Source: an uncultured Erysipelotrichaceae bacterium (lineage in GTDB: Bacteria > Bacillota_I > Bacilli_A > RF39 > UBA660). From it: 64,000 bases of DNA. The stretch is taken from NCBI GenBank assembly GCA_902775285.1, contig CACYLI010000002.1, forward strand, positions 18,756-82,755, given 5' to 3'. The notes beneath the pieces are model-generated. The model was not told the origin of the DNA, did not search any database, and saw only the letters and a program-made list of their open reading frames with translations. This document shows, piece by piece, positions 12,001-18,900 of this stretch; position 1 is the first letter of the stretch; each line of letters opens with the position of its first letter. The translations under genes were made by a program, and so were the position numbers.

Positions 12001-13295
12001 TATCCACTTCCGCTTCCTTTTACACCAATTTTACTTATACTACTACACATACTGCTAAATGATGATGCATATTTTGTTCCTGAGATTGAAAAATTATATG
12101 TAGCACCATGTTGTGAAGTTTTATTTTCACCTGTTTGAAATTTTTCAAACACTTTATTTAAATCAGAAGCTTTATTTTGAAGATAATTCCATCCAGTTTT
12201 TCCTTTATTTTTAGCATTATCTTGGCCAGTTATACTTGGTCCTCCAAGAATAGCAATAGCGCTTCCTAAAGCAGCATAATCTATACTTATTACCCCTCCT
12301 GCATAACCTCCTCCTGCATTTTCATCTTCTAAGTCATTTTTTTCTTCATCTTCAGAATTCTCTTCAATAACTTTTAATACATCAATCAATTCTGGATGAG
12401 CAACTACTAATTCTTCTAAACTATTGTAAATATTACCTTCTTTATCTTTATATGTTCTATTTCCATCTTTTTCTATTATTTCAATATCTTCCAAATTAAG
12501 AACATTTTCTGATAGTTTAAAGTCTATTTTTATACCATATTCTTCTAAATTTTCATTAATTATTCTTGTAAATTCTTCTTCGATTTTACTTCTATCAAGT
12601 ACGACTAAATCTCCATTATCTTGGTTACTATTATCACCAGATAAAAACTGAGCAATTAGTTTGTTAAGTTCTTCATCAGTTAAATCTCCCTCAACTTCAA
12701 TTTCTCCACTATCAATTAATTCTTTTATATAATCTCTAATAGAATCATAAACATTTTGAGTAACTTCCTGTTTTTGTTCTATAGTTAAACTATCTAAATC
12801 AAATTTTTCTATTTCTTTATTTATATTTTCGTTTAAAAAATCATTAACTATTCTATAATTATCATCATTACTTGTATTATATGTAGCATCATAAGTACTA
12901 CTATTATCAGGAGAAGACTGATATATAGGTGCTGATGCACTAAAAGAAAAAGGATCATTTAAATTTGATGAAGAAGTAGTTGTAGATAAATCTGATGATG
13001 AATTAACTGAAGAATTGTTTGTATTAGAATTATTTACACTTTCTTTATTTGCTGCATTTTCTTTATTTACTACTACATTTCCTTCAAATGATTTTATTTG
13101 ATTTTCTTCTATTTCTGCTTTTGTTTTACTAGCAAACATTGTTCCTGCAATAGCAGCCGTTTCAGCTCCAAAAACACCTTTTGCTATTTTTTCTTCTTTA
13201 GTTATATCTTTTTTTTCTTCATGTAAAAGAGCACCACAAAACGGGCATTTATTTAATTTTTTATTTATTTGTTTTCCACATTTTATACATTTCAT
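1..13295 (-). CDS. Giant multidomain protein with zinc ribbon, helical repeats and transglutaminase-like domain (partial, 3' end off window)
   Basis: An open frame runs from an ATG at 13295 (SD AAGGAAT, 22 bases after the upstream stop) to the window edge, giving 4,431 codons with no stop. Seen in order: a zinc ribbon (two CxxC pairs, residues 3-21); a Ser/Asn/Thr-rich linker (about 55-140); a Gly-rich segment followed by helices; about seven degenerate repeats (about 770-1900); a hydrophobic Gly/Ala-rich stretch (about 2295-2390); long coiled coils (about 2510-2900); and a possible papain-like unit (Cys3481, His3695). Near the visible end is a transglutaminase-like triad: Cys4153 in GCICATWAQIY, His4191 in NSHAAMYV, Asp4207 in VPDMTIP. 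There is no signal peptide. Its place after WXG and EssC-like genes suggests a type VII effector or giant surface/toxin protein; that role is inference. Existence of the gene is near certain, function is open. Confidence 0.85.
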   Translation of the reverse strand, partial: MKCIKCGKQINKKLNKCPFCGALLHEEKKDITKEEKIAKGVFGAETAAIAGTMFASKTKAEIEENQIKSFEGNVVVNKENAANKESVNNSNTNNSSVNSSSDLSTTTSSSNLNDPFSFSASAPIYQSSPDNSSTYDATYNTSNDDNYRIVNDFLNENINKEIEKFDLDSLTIEQKQEVTQNVYDSIRDYIKELIDSGEIEVEGDLTDEELNKLIAQFLSGDNSNQDNGDLVVLDRSKIEEEFTRIINENLEEYGIKIDFKLSENVLNLEDIEIIEKDGNRTYKDKEGNIYNSLEELVVAHPELIDVLKVIEENSEDEEKNDLEDENAGGGYAGGVISIDYAALGSAIAILGGPSITGQDNAKNKGKTGWNYLQNKASDLNKVFEKFQTGENKTSQHGATYNFSISGTKYASSFSSMCSSISKIGVKGSGSGYNSFLANLHKQLVNLKEKMDDSNKDKDGKEIFSDSEKTLMNYAFDLTASEYAAGYGAMLGQSEAVIANWMDTFNTSAQKRKDDFYKELDKTNRKTFDSNYKNIIDAMLEQEYAAKWAEEHGNEYPSKSDRKSSKYKKGLASYKEKNKQAYNKDSKKYKEYRKKFLESQSSYYKNLEENNIRLKDYHAQSAVIENLAKEYENSQKLLSLEEEIKELDRLLAERKITKKEYLSAKLEIESEMKKYDDHFDAIRVLGSTNEERALYEKYYNEVMNENASSIEVLAILDDYDKLLANYSDLDEKTKSVVDKATEFKNSQARLAELNGLEHLTEKQEKEKKELEKITGQYSGVASALYYYQNATRVFMEYAENLREHGFTVEDNELQIILLTQKLDNMAQANNEAAILVKKINDNLATEEDKKRLEQIGKDYGVLTKEVDGVLTIYRNNDPTNGTVFGLTEEESALYFSKYANEVLPKIKVQSMVNNISEWAIKDRKGELSGKDLEYFHQAQEILKARSTLEKYADLETIPPYLEEEINKARELIYNFSVADQIAFQHMESARLNLDFYSNIGEYFKSQDDVRAFNIAKQMFENNQELCQIEMGSNDNSAHYQAKKDELHTTAAVSEQDKQWLEENYGDSIKLWNLINNFDELKGEYDSKLVAEAKKVLDAKAQLERYDELYGRRTKLTAEEKEEYNALKTQLSTIKSNANPFSDIELAIFGYSDTARVYDEIRTNYLSSGYAVENKDLDIIKLVDDMNSQSTAYYRKVFLERELQNNTSLTASERQKYETELEGLKDAKPVVLTKEQSNLYMGRYANEILPAVKVQTAVYNYEEWQEKYNNGKLTKAEEEIYLQATEIVDARRYLELKDKEKLTTEEKNELSRLESKIDTDTATTKAYPFSQVEQLAFSNMENARMFMEFGNNLNRYGYAVENKDLDVVLLTDSICNQAISYYNAQEEIKEISDKLANSHLSDRDRTNYERRLTELYKIEKPRLTEEQNNVYSEQYTKILPAIKTQSILYNYEEWQEKYNNNELTDAETKEFLRAKVIIDSRKEYNRFLELQDFKNQRELTPEELKEYNRINSHMDIIESNINPFSQVEQIAFSNMENSRLYFEFGNNLAKYGYAVSNKDIQIVLLTNKLYTMSENNLEISDIMSRIALGQATEEDVKKLEEYNKIKQDGLTEEESKLYFSEYAQKVLPKIKTQEIINNYSEWQEKYANGTLSKEEQELYSQATQIISAKGQYKRYLELKDKTTLSTSETKELEKLESKIDSIYSNANKFSVVDQLAYYNISNANMYMASSREMQTVLRIISGTNFETQVLSSNNDDITIYTPVISEENQEYIDNYYKNSHALQVQNAILHLDELDPNSALYKEAQEAQEAQSKIEKYQTLKGIEASEQELSSEQKSELASIEKDLKTIVDNACFLSSSEQLIFSYMRSIELNNEYLSVSKELEEAKQIQALRDETTLNVYATRKQTVEFFENHPEAVEIDDKVATLEEQLKDIEYNRNVSRLDMIRINEMSSGNLDGFISSDDIHNYLLANNAEYNQLSFDVDNYILEKTKEQQSENLSAINKATSDSNWFKILSVIGNAFNAQYHDPAGEALSKLILKDKYIEPERMGADGLTDSQREIFENKYGLVIEYGLENAILNRKIEQTAADQIKCILNAQDKSLFSGDIGVDHFVKIPDPETSTFQMYFYDKDGKLVKNKDQIALYCISNGIDATGLDVSGNIKKYTDNLNALVAGSKENNYNYTTEQALQCYSYLMNKYGIDEATEIFSIFNDTGAKIIGYELGQERYAKMKEAFENTSGFWSDAGKFAYMAGYSLYDGVNGWADNFINIFAADGRKTAKDYKIEKFLNDVTLDDDFASYLINEYEIGSSIGNMLPSIVATLGISVATGGLGLPETALKSFQFLASFATMGLSAAGGTKQQAMIEGMDEATATIYGLLSGLSETTMEAVLGKLPGLSMLNESFEGAKGLAGVFTKMLSEGFEESVQEVYDAFLSSVFTGESVVVDPNAVLKAGLYGAITSGVMSVAGGVASQGLNIVNVGIDLASYAVLDSPSALKYLNNKYRGSNIIKLFTSQELRSDLRFMNQIRNNLKEKIAVAEVNPELKAKYDQLVANGEINSEKIKYSDYALEEAYAALNLEQAIINARNESLNYGHDSIAALTDDRIANILTERQETLDSLKEKREQYIKLQRDLGLTNDQVSELLNNNKEGILNIAAESKLINLHAEISELLSELNKSNDYVYDNYLSIRDTLLNLESSIENDSSLATRENTDTISKLKHQLELFENITSINDDILLKSTTEQEINDTLLYNEKLLAERLLTLQKVNEKLDENNQIIQDINPEEKNNTEFDKLNKDIESLEVLKEKLDREIEVLGKRLETTLDSRDTIATLLSEDNSRINTILEDYRTQLESIEQKNVELRERLKKENDFTILSNIEKEIQSNDTEIEKLEKQVSNLQETIDKNNTEIEKLTNGKIIGINNGSDTQTSQVLRAISGDTVLMGLIPNNLRQMLGVVDNTPENNNAPGNTNAPVIDGRSDRSTMDDRAASDIKFNDEVIHDEQSSQDEVPVLKPDISLVVNRMLENIELTDEVLDRCGITLLTNIHKLSNESVKNRVLEYYQSESIDTSTLSDEAIYEIIENPVFIDLFSKTSFIDEVISRDLNVNRIISSMPKESLQRIIYSVNDMQTYADFVNKISDIEVVRNILSSGFKNTENIIDHLNEKMLDEVISNNLLSKENIEDLIVRIIDKKSNIDVNKLFNDLTVEQVKEYELFFRTGLTEYGRKNLIPLLNANNILKIKEFYGNVIYSRLTYQQLVELESIGNSEFIDYLTNLQKAIYIINSKYDSYIEHVSNPRNLIGVYYTVNRADGSKCKIGLSNIINNNGKPIYVYNINGSMYYSTTNIASITANSRDFLYNEVADEFLSESRLDSILASDRFLGKIEVKDGKFTINMDEKSEVLSIVDTYVNEDTNFYEHLRDSNTRKQFGTNQRVREVNRTRNFVTEDGVDSGIDIGSYTRLVEHFKNKYNLSEQETINTLLNVIDNEAGACSYADLTNVIFSTFKNNVSAFKKTFGFDMYEFENGKKTLNYRMLLMDMYIRMNSTDLSVYDGAHHPRIFSIDPVTNERIINARVDENGKIKVDRFGNIEYCTDKEQVYASRGGILTSAAIKYLNDYGIEIENNANLNYFDKDGSLDIDRLKQDLRRRILNGEHLSLTERIKTINTKDKNGKTIRVVDQSQKNLIFHNLDGERNTEILNWKEGAGHVTTIVGLTEDGVIVVSWGMKHEIKFSDLTQYNCRFTTTNLNTPLLRTIAENSVRYQELANMDIVTLATEIRTDDSIDLDYILKNYLSHETISGLIDEMGANEVLSRVRSARSVNTILEIIRNQISKEEFLQTLSNLTTEQKLLLIRNDDINNELKLDVVNSATTGNELAYAMIELYDAFSSEDFNNFRQNLTTSQMRLLVESDILGEREKIGYVRNAHMSPESVIKYFDDNVDQLLSYANEYYDSNTEYSQFLNKLSFDQLTDTVIYYKATSLHIDALINKSENSSLLTDIFFNDIGKNDLYEYLMSKSSNEIERIASKLTEDGKTKLNNIIQKGIDSLFDEEATLERTFELNEENIENKINDESIILNSSEVIDEGSMIREYSEVNKSTLKESVLAKIKPEMSEFEKARLIYLELGKKLDYSALYRYSLSKEGSAYYESEYNRKLTIDEVEKTGCICATWAQIYSEMLIAAGFKPESIVVQRLMYDDNSYVYNSHAAMYVILEDGSLIVPDMTIPLGHPDYYNIKVGRPTTGFMYLSSEQIKSKYWHDSEFANVTKESRISPFNYRLEFMDGVNDNISEEVRDIIDEFGSYFYGWVLPNPDGNIKYNIDKAKLAKQKAIFKIINEGNTDAILNVDSRISPLLSVSDYFIKELTEELIESRTENDLELFDSLSLLGNIKLEDIKGLPGLLEALPTLFGIDNVRNRNIGTLQQYMRDVASQEDLLTGGRNNKTITIG
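7600..10975 (-). repeat. About seven degenerate protein repeats inside the giant gene
   Basis: Units of roughly 150-195 residues recur. Each has a segment like 'LAFSNMENARMFMEFG' followed by 'GYAVENKDLDVVLLT', then 'LPxIKxQ', 'NYEEWQEKY' and a Leu/Glu/Lys-rich helix. The 'NMENARxFMEFG'-type motif is seen near + strand positions 10940, 10345, 9850, 9285, 8700, 8150 and 7700. The copies near 9285 and 8700 are the most alike; the outer ones are eroded. The repeat is visible in protein translation rather than as exact DNA repeats. Confidence 0.75.
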
Positions 13296-13317
13296 ACTCT
13301 TATTCCTTATTATCATC

Positions 13318-13923
13318 TCACATTGTCATACCATGAGTAGGACATGCTGGCATTCTTGCATAATTATTATAAGCATTATCTGCTTTTATTCTTAATGCAT
13401 TTATTTCATCTGATAAAGCTTGTATATCTGCATTTAATTTATCTATCTCATCATTTAATTTTTTATTCAGTTTTAGACATTTTTCTAACATTTTAACTAA
13501 ATTATCTTTATATTTTTTTAGTGAACTTGATAATTCTTGACATTTTCCTCTATCGAATGGTTCAGAATTTATTATTACGCGCTTTAAATATTCACTAATT
13601 GCATCTAAAGCTGATGAATAATCTCCAAGTATATCAATAAACTCAGAAAGTAATGGTAAAAATTCTTCATAATTAGCTCGTGTTTCTTCATCTGTTGCTA
13701 ATTGTTCTTGTTTTGTTTCTTGTTCTGTTATTTTTTCTTCTTTTTGAGTTTCTAAACTCTTATATAAAGAATATGCAGCATTTCTAGCTCCACAAGTACA
13801 AATAGGAGTATAAACAGGAGTATTCCCCCCTTTTTTTCCACTACCTTTTCCTCCACTTTTTGCTGGAGCATTAGTGCCATCTACTACCATTCGAAATTTT
13901 ATATTATTATGAATACGTCTCAT
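13318..13923 (-). CDS. Coiled-coil protein with terminal Cys/His motifs, partner of the giant gene
   Basis: 201 residues, family not recognised. The start ATG follows an AGGTGAGG Shine-Dalgarno. The N-terminal third is basic and Gly/Lys-rich, then CTC (Cys42, Cys44); residues about 55-190 are Glu/Lys/Leu-rich and predicted coiled coil; the C-terminus has ACPTHG (Cys194, His197). The CxC and CxxH pairs could together hold a metal ion. The TGA stop is 22 bases before the giant gene, so the two are co-transcribed from their own promoter. It could be a chaperone or WXG-like carrier for the giant protein; that is inference from position and helical content. Confidence 0.75.
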   Translation of the reverse strand: MRRIHNNIKFRMVVDGTNAPAKSGGKGSGKKGGNTPVYTPICTCGARNAAYSLYKSLETQKEEKITEQETKQEQLATDEETRANYEEFLPLLSEFIDILGDYSSALDAISEYLKRVIINSEPFDRGKCQELSSSLKKYKDNLVKMLEKCLKLNKKLNDEIDKLNADIQALSDEINALRIKADNAYNNYARMPACPTHGMTM

Positions 13924-13950
13924 ATCCTCACCTATTATTCTACTATAATA

Positions 13951-13979
13951 AGTTTACTATAATATAGGGTTTTTTTCAA
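13951..13979 (-). promoter_or_regulatory. Sigma-A type promoter for the 201-residue/giant operon
   Basis: On the minus strand TTGAAA (13974-13979), a 17-base spacer and TAAACT (13951-13956), about 28 bases before the start codon. It closely resembles three other promoters in this locus. Confidence 0.6.
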
Positions 13980-13990
13980 TAAAATAGCAT

Positions 13991-14015
13991 AAAAAAAAAG
14001 AAACTTTTTAGTTTC
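13991..14015 (-). terminator. Rho-independent terminator
   Basis: Minus-strand hairpin GAAAC-loop-GTTTC (14000-14015) followed by a run of T, just after the stop of the 105-residue gene. Confidence 0.65.
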
Positions 14016-14034
14016 ATTTTTTTACTTTAGAAAA

Positions 14035-14352
14035 CTATCTTTTTTCTATTTGATTTTCTTCTATTAAAGTATATTCTCTATTAGCTTCTTCTATTAATTT
14101 TGAATACATTTGATTATATAATGTAATATTATTTTTATCACTAAAATAGCCTAAAAATCTAAATATAGCAAATATTGTACTTTTAGGAGTACGATTAATG
14201 CTTTCTTCTACTGATAAAAGAGTAAAGATATCTTCAGCTATTTTTTCATCTTTTTTATTTCCAGAAGATGCATTTTTTTCTTTTAAAGAAGTAGCTCTTT
14301 TTCTCATATCACTAATTAAACTATTCAAATTTAAAATATCTTCATCTTTCAT
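14035..14352 (-). CDS. Small helical protein, unknown function
   Basis: 105 residues from the ATG at 14352. An in-frame TTG 18 bases upstream is less likely, because GGAGAG sits six bases before this ATG. The protein is charged and helical, with Lys/Glu-rich N-terminus and a central aromatic segment (IFAIFRFLGYF). No signal peptide or family is recognised. It has its own promoter and terminator and lies between the hydrolase and the giant-protein operon, so it is a separate transcription unit within the type VII-like locus. Confidence 0.6.
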   Translation of the reverse strand: MKDEDILNLNSLISDMRKRATSLKEKNASSGNKKDEKIAEDIFTLLSVEESINRTPKSTIFAIFRFLGYFSDKNNITLYNQMYSKLIEEANREYTLIEENQIEKR

Positions 14353-14374
14353 ATTTTCTCTCCATATCAATTAG

Positions 14375-14403
14375 ATTCTATCATAATAAATCTTTTTTTT
14401 CAA
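14375..14403 (-). promoter_or_regulatory. Sigma-A type promoter for the 105-residue gene
   Basis: Minus-strand TTGAAA (14398-14403), 17-base spacer, TAGAAT (14375-14380). It lies between the hydrolase stop and the next start codon. Confidence 0.6.
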
Positions 14404-14407
14404 TTAT

Positions 14408-15160
14408 TTAGTTAAATAAGAATTCTACAGCTAGTAAAACAAATTCATGCATTTTAGCTGGATTTTGAAATCTATGATCAGCACCTTCTACACCTATAAA
14501 ATCTATACTATTATTATGTGCAAATTCTTTTACTTTATCAAATGGTACTAATTCATCATCTGTTCCATGAAATATTAATAATTTATCTTTAAAACTACTA
14601 TAGTCATATTTTGTAATATCATTTTCTTTTAAAGAATCAACAAACTCTTTAGTTATTCTAAATTGTCTATCATATCCAAATAAGAAACTTTTACCATGAC
14701 TTAATAGTTTTTTATTATCTTCTGTTAATATATTTTCATTTAATACTTGATACATTATAACAGCAGGACATCTAAGAACCATTTTTTTAAATGGGCATCC
14801 ATATTCATGAATATATTTGAGACTTAAGTATCCTCCAAAACTAGTGGCATTTAAATATACATCAGCATTAAATCTTTTTTTAGCATAATTTATTACATGA
14901 TTAAAATAATTAGAACAATCATCCAAGGTAAGTTTTTGTCTAACATCTTTACCATGACAAGGCCAGTCAAATGTCAAAATACATACATCTTTATGCCTAT
15001 CTAAAATGTATTCTGATAACTTCTTAGATGCATTATTTTCTTTGCTTCCACCAAAGCCATGACAAGATACTAATACTTTATTAATAGTACTCAAATCTTT
15101 ATAATACATTTTACATTTAATACTTATATTATCTTCACTTATTTCAAAATACTTTTCCAT
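14408..15160 (-). CDS. Alpha/beta hydrolase (serine esterase/acylhydrolase type)
   Basis: 250 residues, the normal length for a single-domain alpha/beta hydrolase. Visible features are the oxyanion segment HGFGGSKE near residue 34, the nucleophile elbow ATSFGGY (Ser near 107, a GxSxG variant with Ala in first position), the acid in HGTDDELVP (about 200) and the catalytic His in GADHRF (about 229). No signal peptide is present, so it acts in the cytoplasm on an unknown ester or acyl substrate. It has its own promoter between two terminators. Its link to the neighbouring secretion genes is positional only. Confidence 0.85.
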   Translation of the reverse strand: MEKYFEISEDNISIKCKMYYKDLSTINKVLVSCHGFGGSKENNASKKLSEYILDRHKDVCILTFDWPCHGKDVRQKLTLDDCSNYFNHVINYAKKRFNADVYLNATSFGGYLSLKYIHEYGCPFKKMVLRCPAVIMYQVLNENILTEDNKKLLSHGKSFLFGYDRQFRITKEFVDSLKENDITKYDYSSFKDKLLIFHGTDDELVPFDKVKEFAHNNSIDFIGVEGADHRFQNPAKMHEFVLLAVEFLFN

Positions 15161-15183
15161 TTTACTTAACTCTCTCTAGACTA

Positions 15184-15212
15184 ATTTTACTATAATGATT
15201 ATTTTTTTTCAA
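15184..15212 (-). promoter_or_regulatory. Sigma-A type promoter for the hydrolase
   Basis: Minus-strand TTGAAA (15207-15212), 17-base spacer, TAAAAT (15184-15189), about 24 bases before the start codon. Confidence 0.6.
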
Positions 15213-15213
15213 C

Positions 15214-15246
15214 AAATAAAAAAGATAAGAATAATTTCTTATCTTT
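15214..15246 (-). terminator. Terminator after the WXG-like gene
   Basis: Minus-strand hairpin with arms AAAGATAAGA/TCTTATCTTT (15221-15246) followed by a U-rich tract, 17 bases after the stop of the WXG-like gene. Confidence 0.75.
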
Positions 15247-15263
15247 GATATCAATATTTTATA

Positions 15264-15881
15264 TTAAAAATTGTAATTTGAAACAGCAGTACTAATACTT
15301 GTAGAAACAGCATTTAATGTCTCTTTATAAATTTTACTCTTAGACATAAATGTATTAAATGCATTTTGAGCTTTATCTCTACCAGTTCCAGCAGTCCAGT
15401 TTTGCATTATTTTTTCATAATACATTCTTACATTTGAAATAAATCCATCCATTGCACTATTAGCAGCATCAACTTTTGCTTTTCCTTCATTAGCTTGTGC
15501 AGTAATGTTGATTGTATCTCTAGTATCGCTGTATTCTGGTAATTTAGATTTTTCTTCAGCTACAAGTGGTGTTAGAGTTTCTAAAACAGCGCCATTAGAT
15601 TTTTGAATATCTCTATAATTAGCAGCTATTTTTGTTGAATCAGAAGCTAAGCTTACTAGTGCATTTCTTATTTCAATCATACCATTAAATACTGTAACGA
15701 TATTATTGATTTGAACACCAGCATCTTTTCCTTCCCAACATCCTTTAAGTACATTGATAGCAGTACCTAAATTATTAATAATAGTATCTGCACTTGAATC
15801 CTCTGTACCCATTACTCCATTTTTGAATAATGCAACTGCATCTTCATACAAATTTTGTACACTTTGAACTTTATGATTCAT
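15264..15881 (-). CDS. Tandem WXG-like type VII secretion substrate
   Basis: 205 residues, twice the size of a classic WXG100 protein. It is almost wholly helical and has two WXG-type turns: WEG at residues 49-51 and WTAG at 162-165. This reads as two fused helical hairpins. WXG100 proteins are the small helical substrates and co-substrates of EssC/EccC machines, and this gene starts 72 bases after the EssC-like gene. AGGAGG precedes the ATG. It has its own promoter and a strong terminator, so it can be expressed at a higher level than the machine. No clear C-terminal YxxxD/E signal is visible. Confidence 0.75.
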   Translation of the reverse strand: MNHKVQSVQNLYEDAVALFKNGVMGTEDSSADTIINNLGTAINVLKGCWEGKDAGVQINNIVTVFNGMIEIRNALVSLASDSTKIAANYRDIQKSNGAVLETLTPLVAEEKSKLPEYSDTRDTINITAQANEGKAKVDAANSAMDGFISNVRMYYEKIMQNWTAGTGRDKAQNAFNTFMSKSKIYKETLNAVSTSISTAVSNYNF

Positions 15882-15901
15882 CTTATCTACCTCCTATTTT
15901 A

Positions 15902-15930
15902 ATAATACATCTTTTATTTTTTTATTTCAA
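15902..15930 (-). promoter_or_regulatory. Sigma-A type promoter for the WXG-like gene
   Basis: Minus-strand TTGAAA (15925-15930), 17-base spacer, TATTAT (15902-15907), between the EssC-like stop and the WXG-like start. Confidence 0.65.
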
Positions 15931-15952
15931 CTTATTTTACATAGTTTATACA

Positions 15953-18900
15953 TTATTTTTCTTGATTAACAAGTTTTACAACAACAGGTATTCCATTGTT
16001 AATAACTGCAGCATATTCTTTTGTTATATTGTTATAACTTGATAATTGTATTTGTGATTTAAGTAAGAATTGTTGAGTTACTCCAGGTCCTATCCAAATA
16101 CCATCATTTGTATTAACACTTTCTTTAAACCAAGCATCATACTCATACTTTTTAAAGTTAGATGGTAAATCAAATAATGCAAAACATATTTCATTATATT
16201 CTTTACTATCAAGTAAAATTTGATTAAATATTTCTTTACTCTCATCAGATAGCTTACTATAGAACTTATCAAATCCAAATATAACACATAATAAATCTGG
16301 TTTTTTCTTTAAAACTCTAACATTCATATTATTTTCATTTAATACTGCTTTTACTTTATCATTATGATTTTTTAATGCTGTTACAGCTTTATCAAATTCA
16401 CTATTAGAATAAGCTATTTCATAATTGAATTCTTCAAAGAAATTAGTAGCATCTATTACTACCTTAGTAAATGTCTCTTTATTTTCTATTAATCTAATAA
16501 AATTTTTAGCATATAAATTCATAGCATTCATTTCATTAGCGGAAATAATATTAACTCCATTCTTCTTAAAGTTAAATACAGTAGAAACCAATGTATCTTT
16601 TGATATACCTACAGGAATATTTTCTAAATCTACATATTTCTTATTAAATACATCATATGTAATTTCATCAGGCATAGTAGGTATTCTTTTTGCTTTTAAC
16701 ATTCCACTATCACTTAATTGTTTTACAGAAGATTTAATTTTTTGAATAATATCATCTTGTTTATCAATAAATGCAGTTTGAAATTCTAAAACTTTATCTA
16801 ATTTTACAAGTCCACGTCCTAAATAATTTGTTGGTACAAGACCATCTGTTTTTCCTAATATGTCTCTATAAGACATTTCATTATTAAGTTGTAATGTATA
16901 TATTTGTTTACAACTTTGAGTAACTTTAAGTCTTATACTACTTTGATTTTCAGTTGTAATTATGAAGTAAATACCATATTTACTTCCTTCTCTAATAAGA
17001 GGTACAAAATTATCTCCCATATCCATATATAGTTCATTCATTACTTCAAAATAATTAATTACTACTACTATATTTGGAAGTTCTTTACCACTAAGTTTAA
17101 TATAATCTTTATAATTACCATTATAACTAGTAAATAATTTTTTTCTTTCATTCATTTCCTTAGTAAGTAGTTTTATTAAATTATTAAGTTTTTCTTCATC
17201 ATCACTAAGTACAATATCACCTACTTGAGGTGCACCATCAAAATTAATTAATGTCTCAGGTCCAAAATCGGCAATATAAATATTTAGTTCACGAGAATCA
17301 TGATTAGCAATTAATGAATAGATTACTGTTTGTAACATTTCATCTTTTCCACTATCACTCATACCATATATTATAGTATTTCCACCATCTGTTATTGGCA
17401 TTGTTAATAATCCTTGATTTTGATTAGTTGGATTATCATACTCTCCTATTATAGGGTTTAAGACAAAACGTTTTTCTTTATAATTATATTTTTTTACTAA
17501 ATTAGAAAGAATTATATTACTTGGTAATTTATCTAGCCATAATTGATTAATATTCAAATTCATTTCACTACCAGTATCAATTAAATATTTAACAATTGAT
17601 GTTAATTCTTCTCCTTCTGATTTTAATGATCTTCTAGCTATTGAATTATTAATTGATCTACTTACATTACCAACATTATCAATAAAATATAAATTTTTAT
17701 CTATTTGTTTTTTAAATTCCTTACTAGGATAATATTGAGCTCCTGCCCAAGCTGCTTGACCTAATGCAAATAATTCATTATATCCTACTTGTAAATAGAA
17801 TCTACCAACATTTTTAAGTTCAGCTGCAAAATCATTTTTAATCATTTCCATACTATCAGATTTATCTTGAACTTTTAAACAAATTTTAAATTTAGAGTTA
17901 GACCATATTTGAGCATCTACTACTCCACTAGGTTTTTGTGTTGCTAAAATCAAGTGAACACCTAAAGAACGTCCAATACGAGCTGTACTAATCAAATCAT
18001 CCATAAAATCTGGTTGTTGATCTTTTAATTCTGCAAATTCATCACATACTATTATTAAATGTGGAATTGGTTCTTTAATAACTCCATCTCTATATAATTT
18101 TTGATATTTATATATATCTATTGTACTCTCTCCAAGTTGATCTCTTACTTCATTAAATTTTTCTTGTCTACGTCTTAATTCACTTTGAATACTTGAAAGT
18201 GCTCTATTTATTTCTGTTTTATCTAAGTTTGTAATTGTTCCTACAACATGAGGAAGTTTTTGACCAGTATCACTATTTACAAATGCTCCAGCAAGGCCTC
18301 CACCTTTATAGTCTATTAAAACAAATGCAACTTCTTCTGGACTATAATTAATGGCCATTGATAAAACATATGTAATGATTAATTCAGATTTACCAGAACC
18401 AGTCATACCTGCAACAAGTCCATGTGGACCATGAAATTTTTCATGTATGTCTAATATAAATGCATCTCCATTTTCATTAACACCTATTTCAGTTTTTAAA
18501 GATTTTGTTGGATTATTAGTTTTCCATCTATTAAGTACATTTAATTGTTCAATTTGTCCAACACTAAATAATTCTAAGAATGTAATAGTACTAGGTAATT
18601 GTTTAATATCATAATCCATATATAATGGCAAATTAGATAAAGATTTTGTTACAATATTCATATCATAATTATTATCTATTTCATCTGAAAATCTTATTTG
18701 GCTATTATCTTCACCATTAATAACAACAGAAGCTGAGTCTCCAATAGTTATAAATTTAGAAACTTGACTAGGTACTTTAGATAATTTTTCTTCTACAATT
18801 ACTAAACTAAATCCTAAATTAATACGTTCTTCTAATACTTTTTCCACTATTTTTATTTTTCTTGCTGTATCTATATCATCAACAAGTAATAAATAATAAG

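Noticed and set aside
13318..13923. The 201-residue protein as a classical WXG100 protein
   Set aside because: It is helical but has no WXG turn and is twice as long; called unknown instead.
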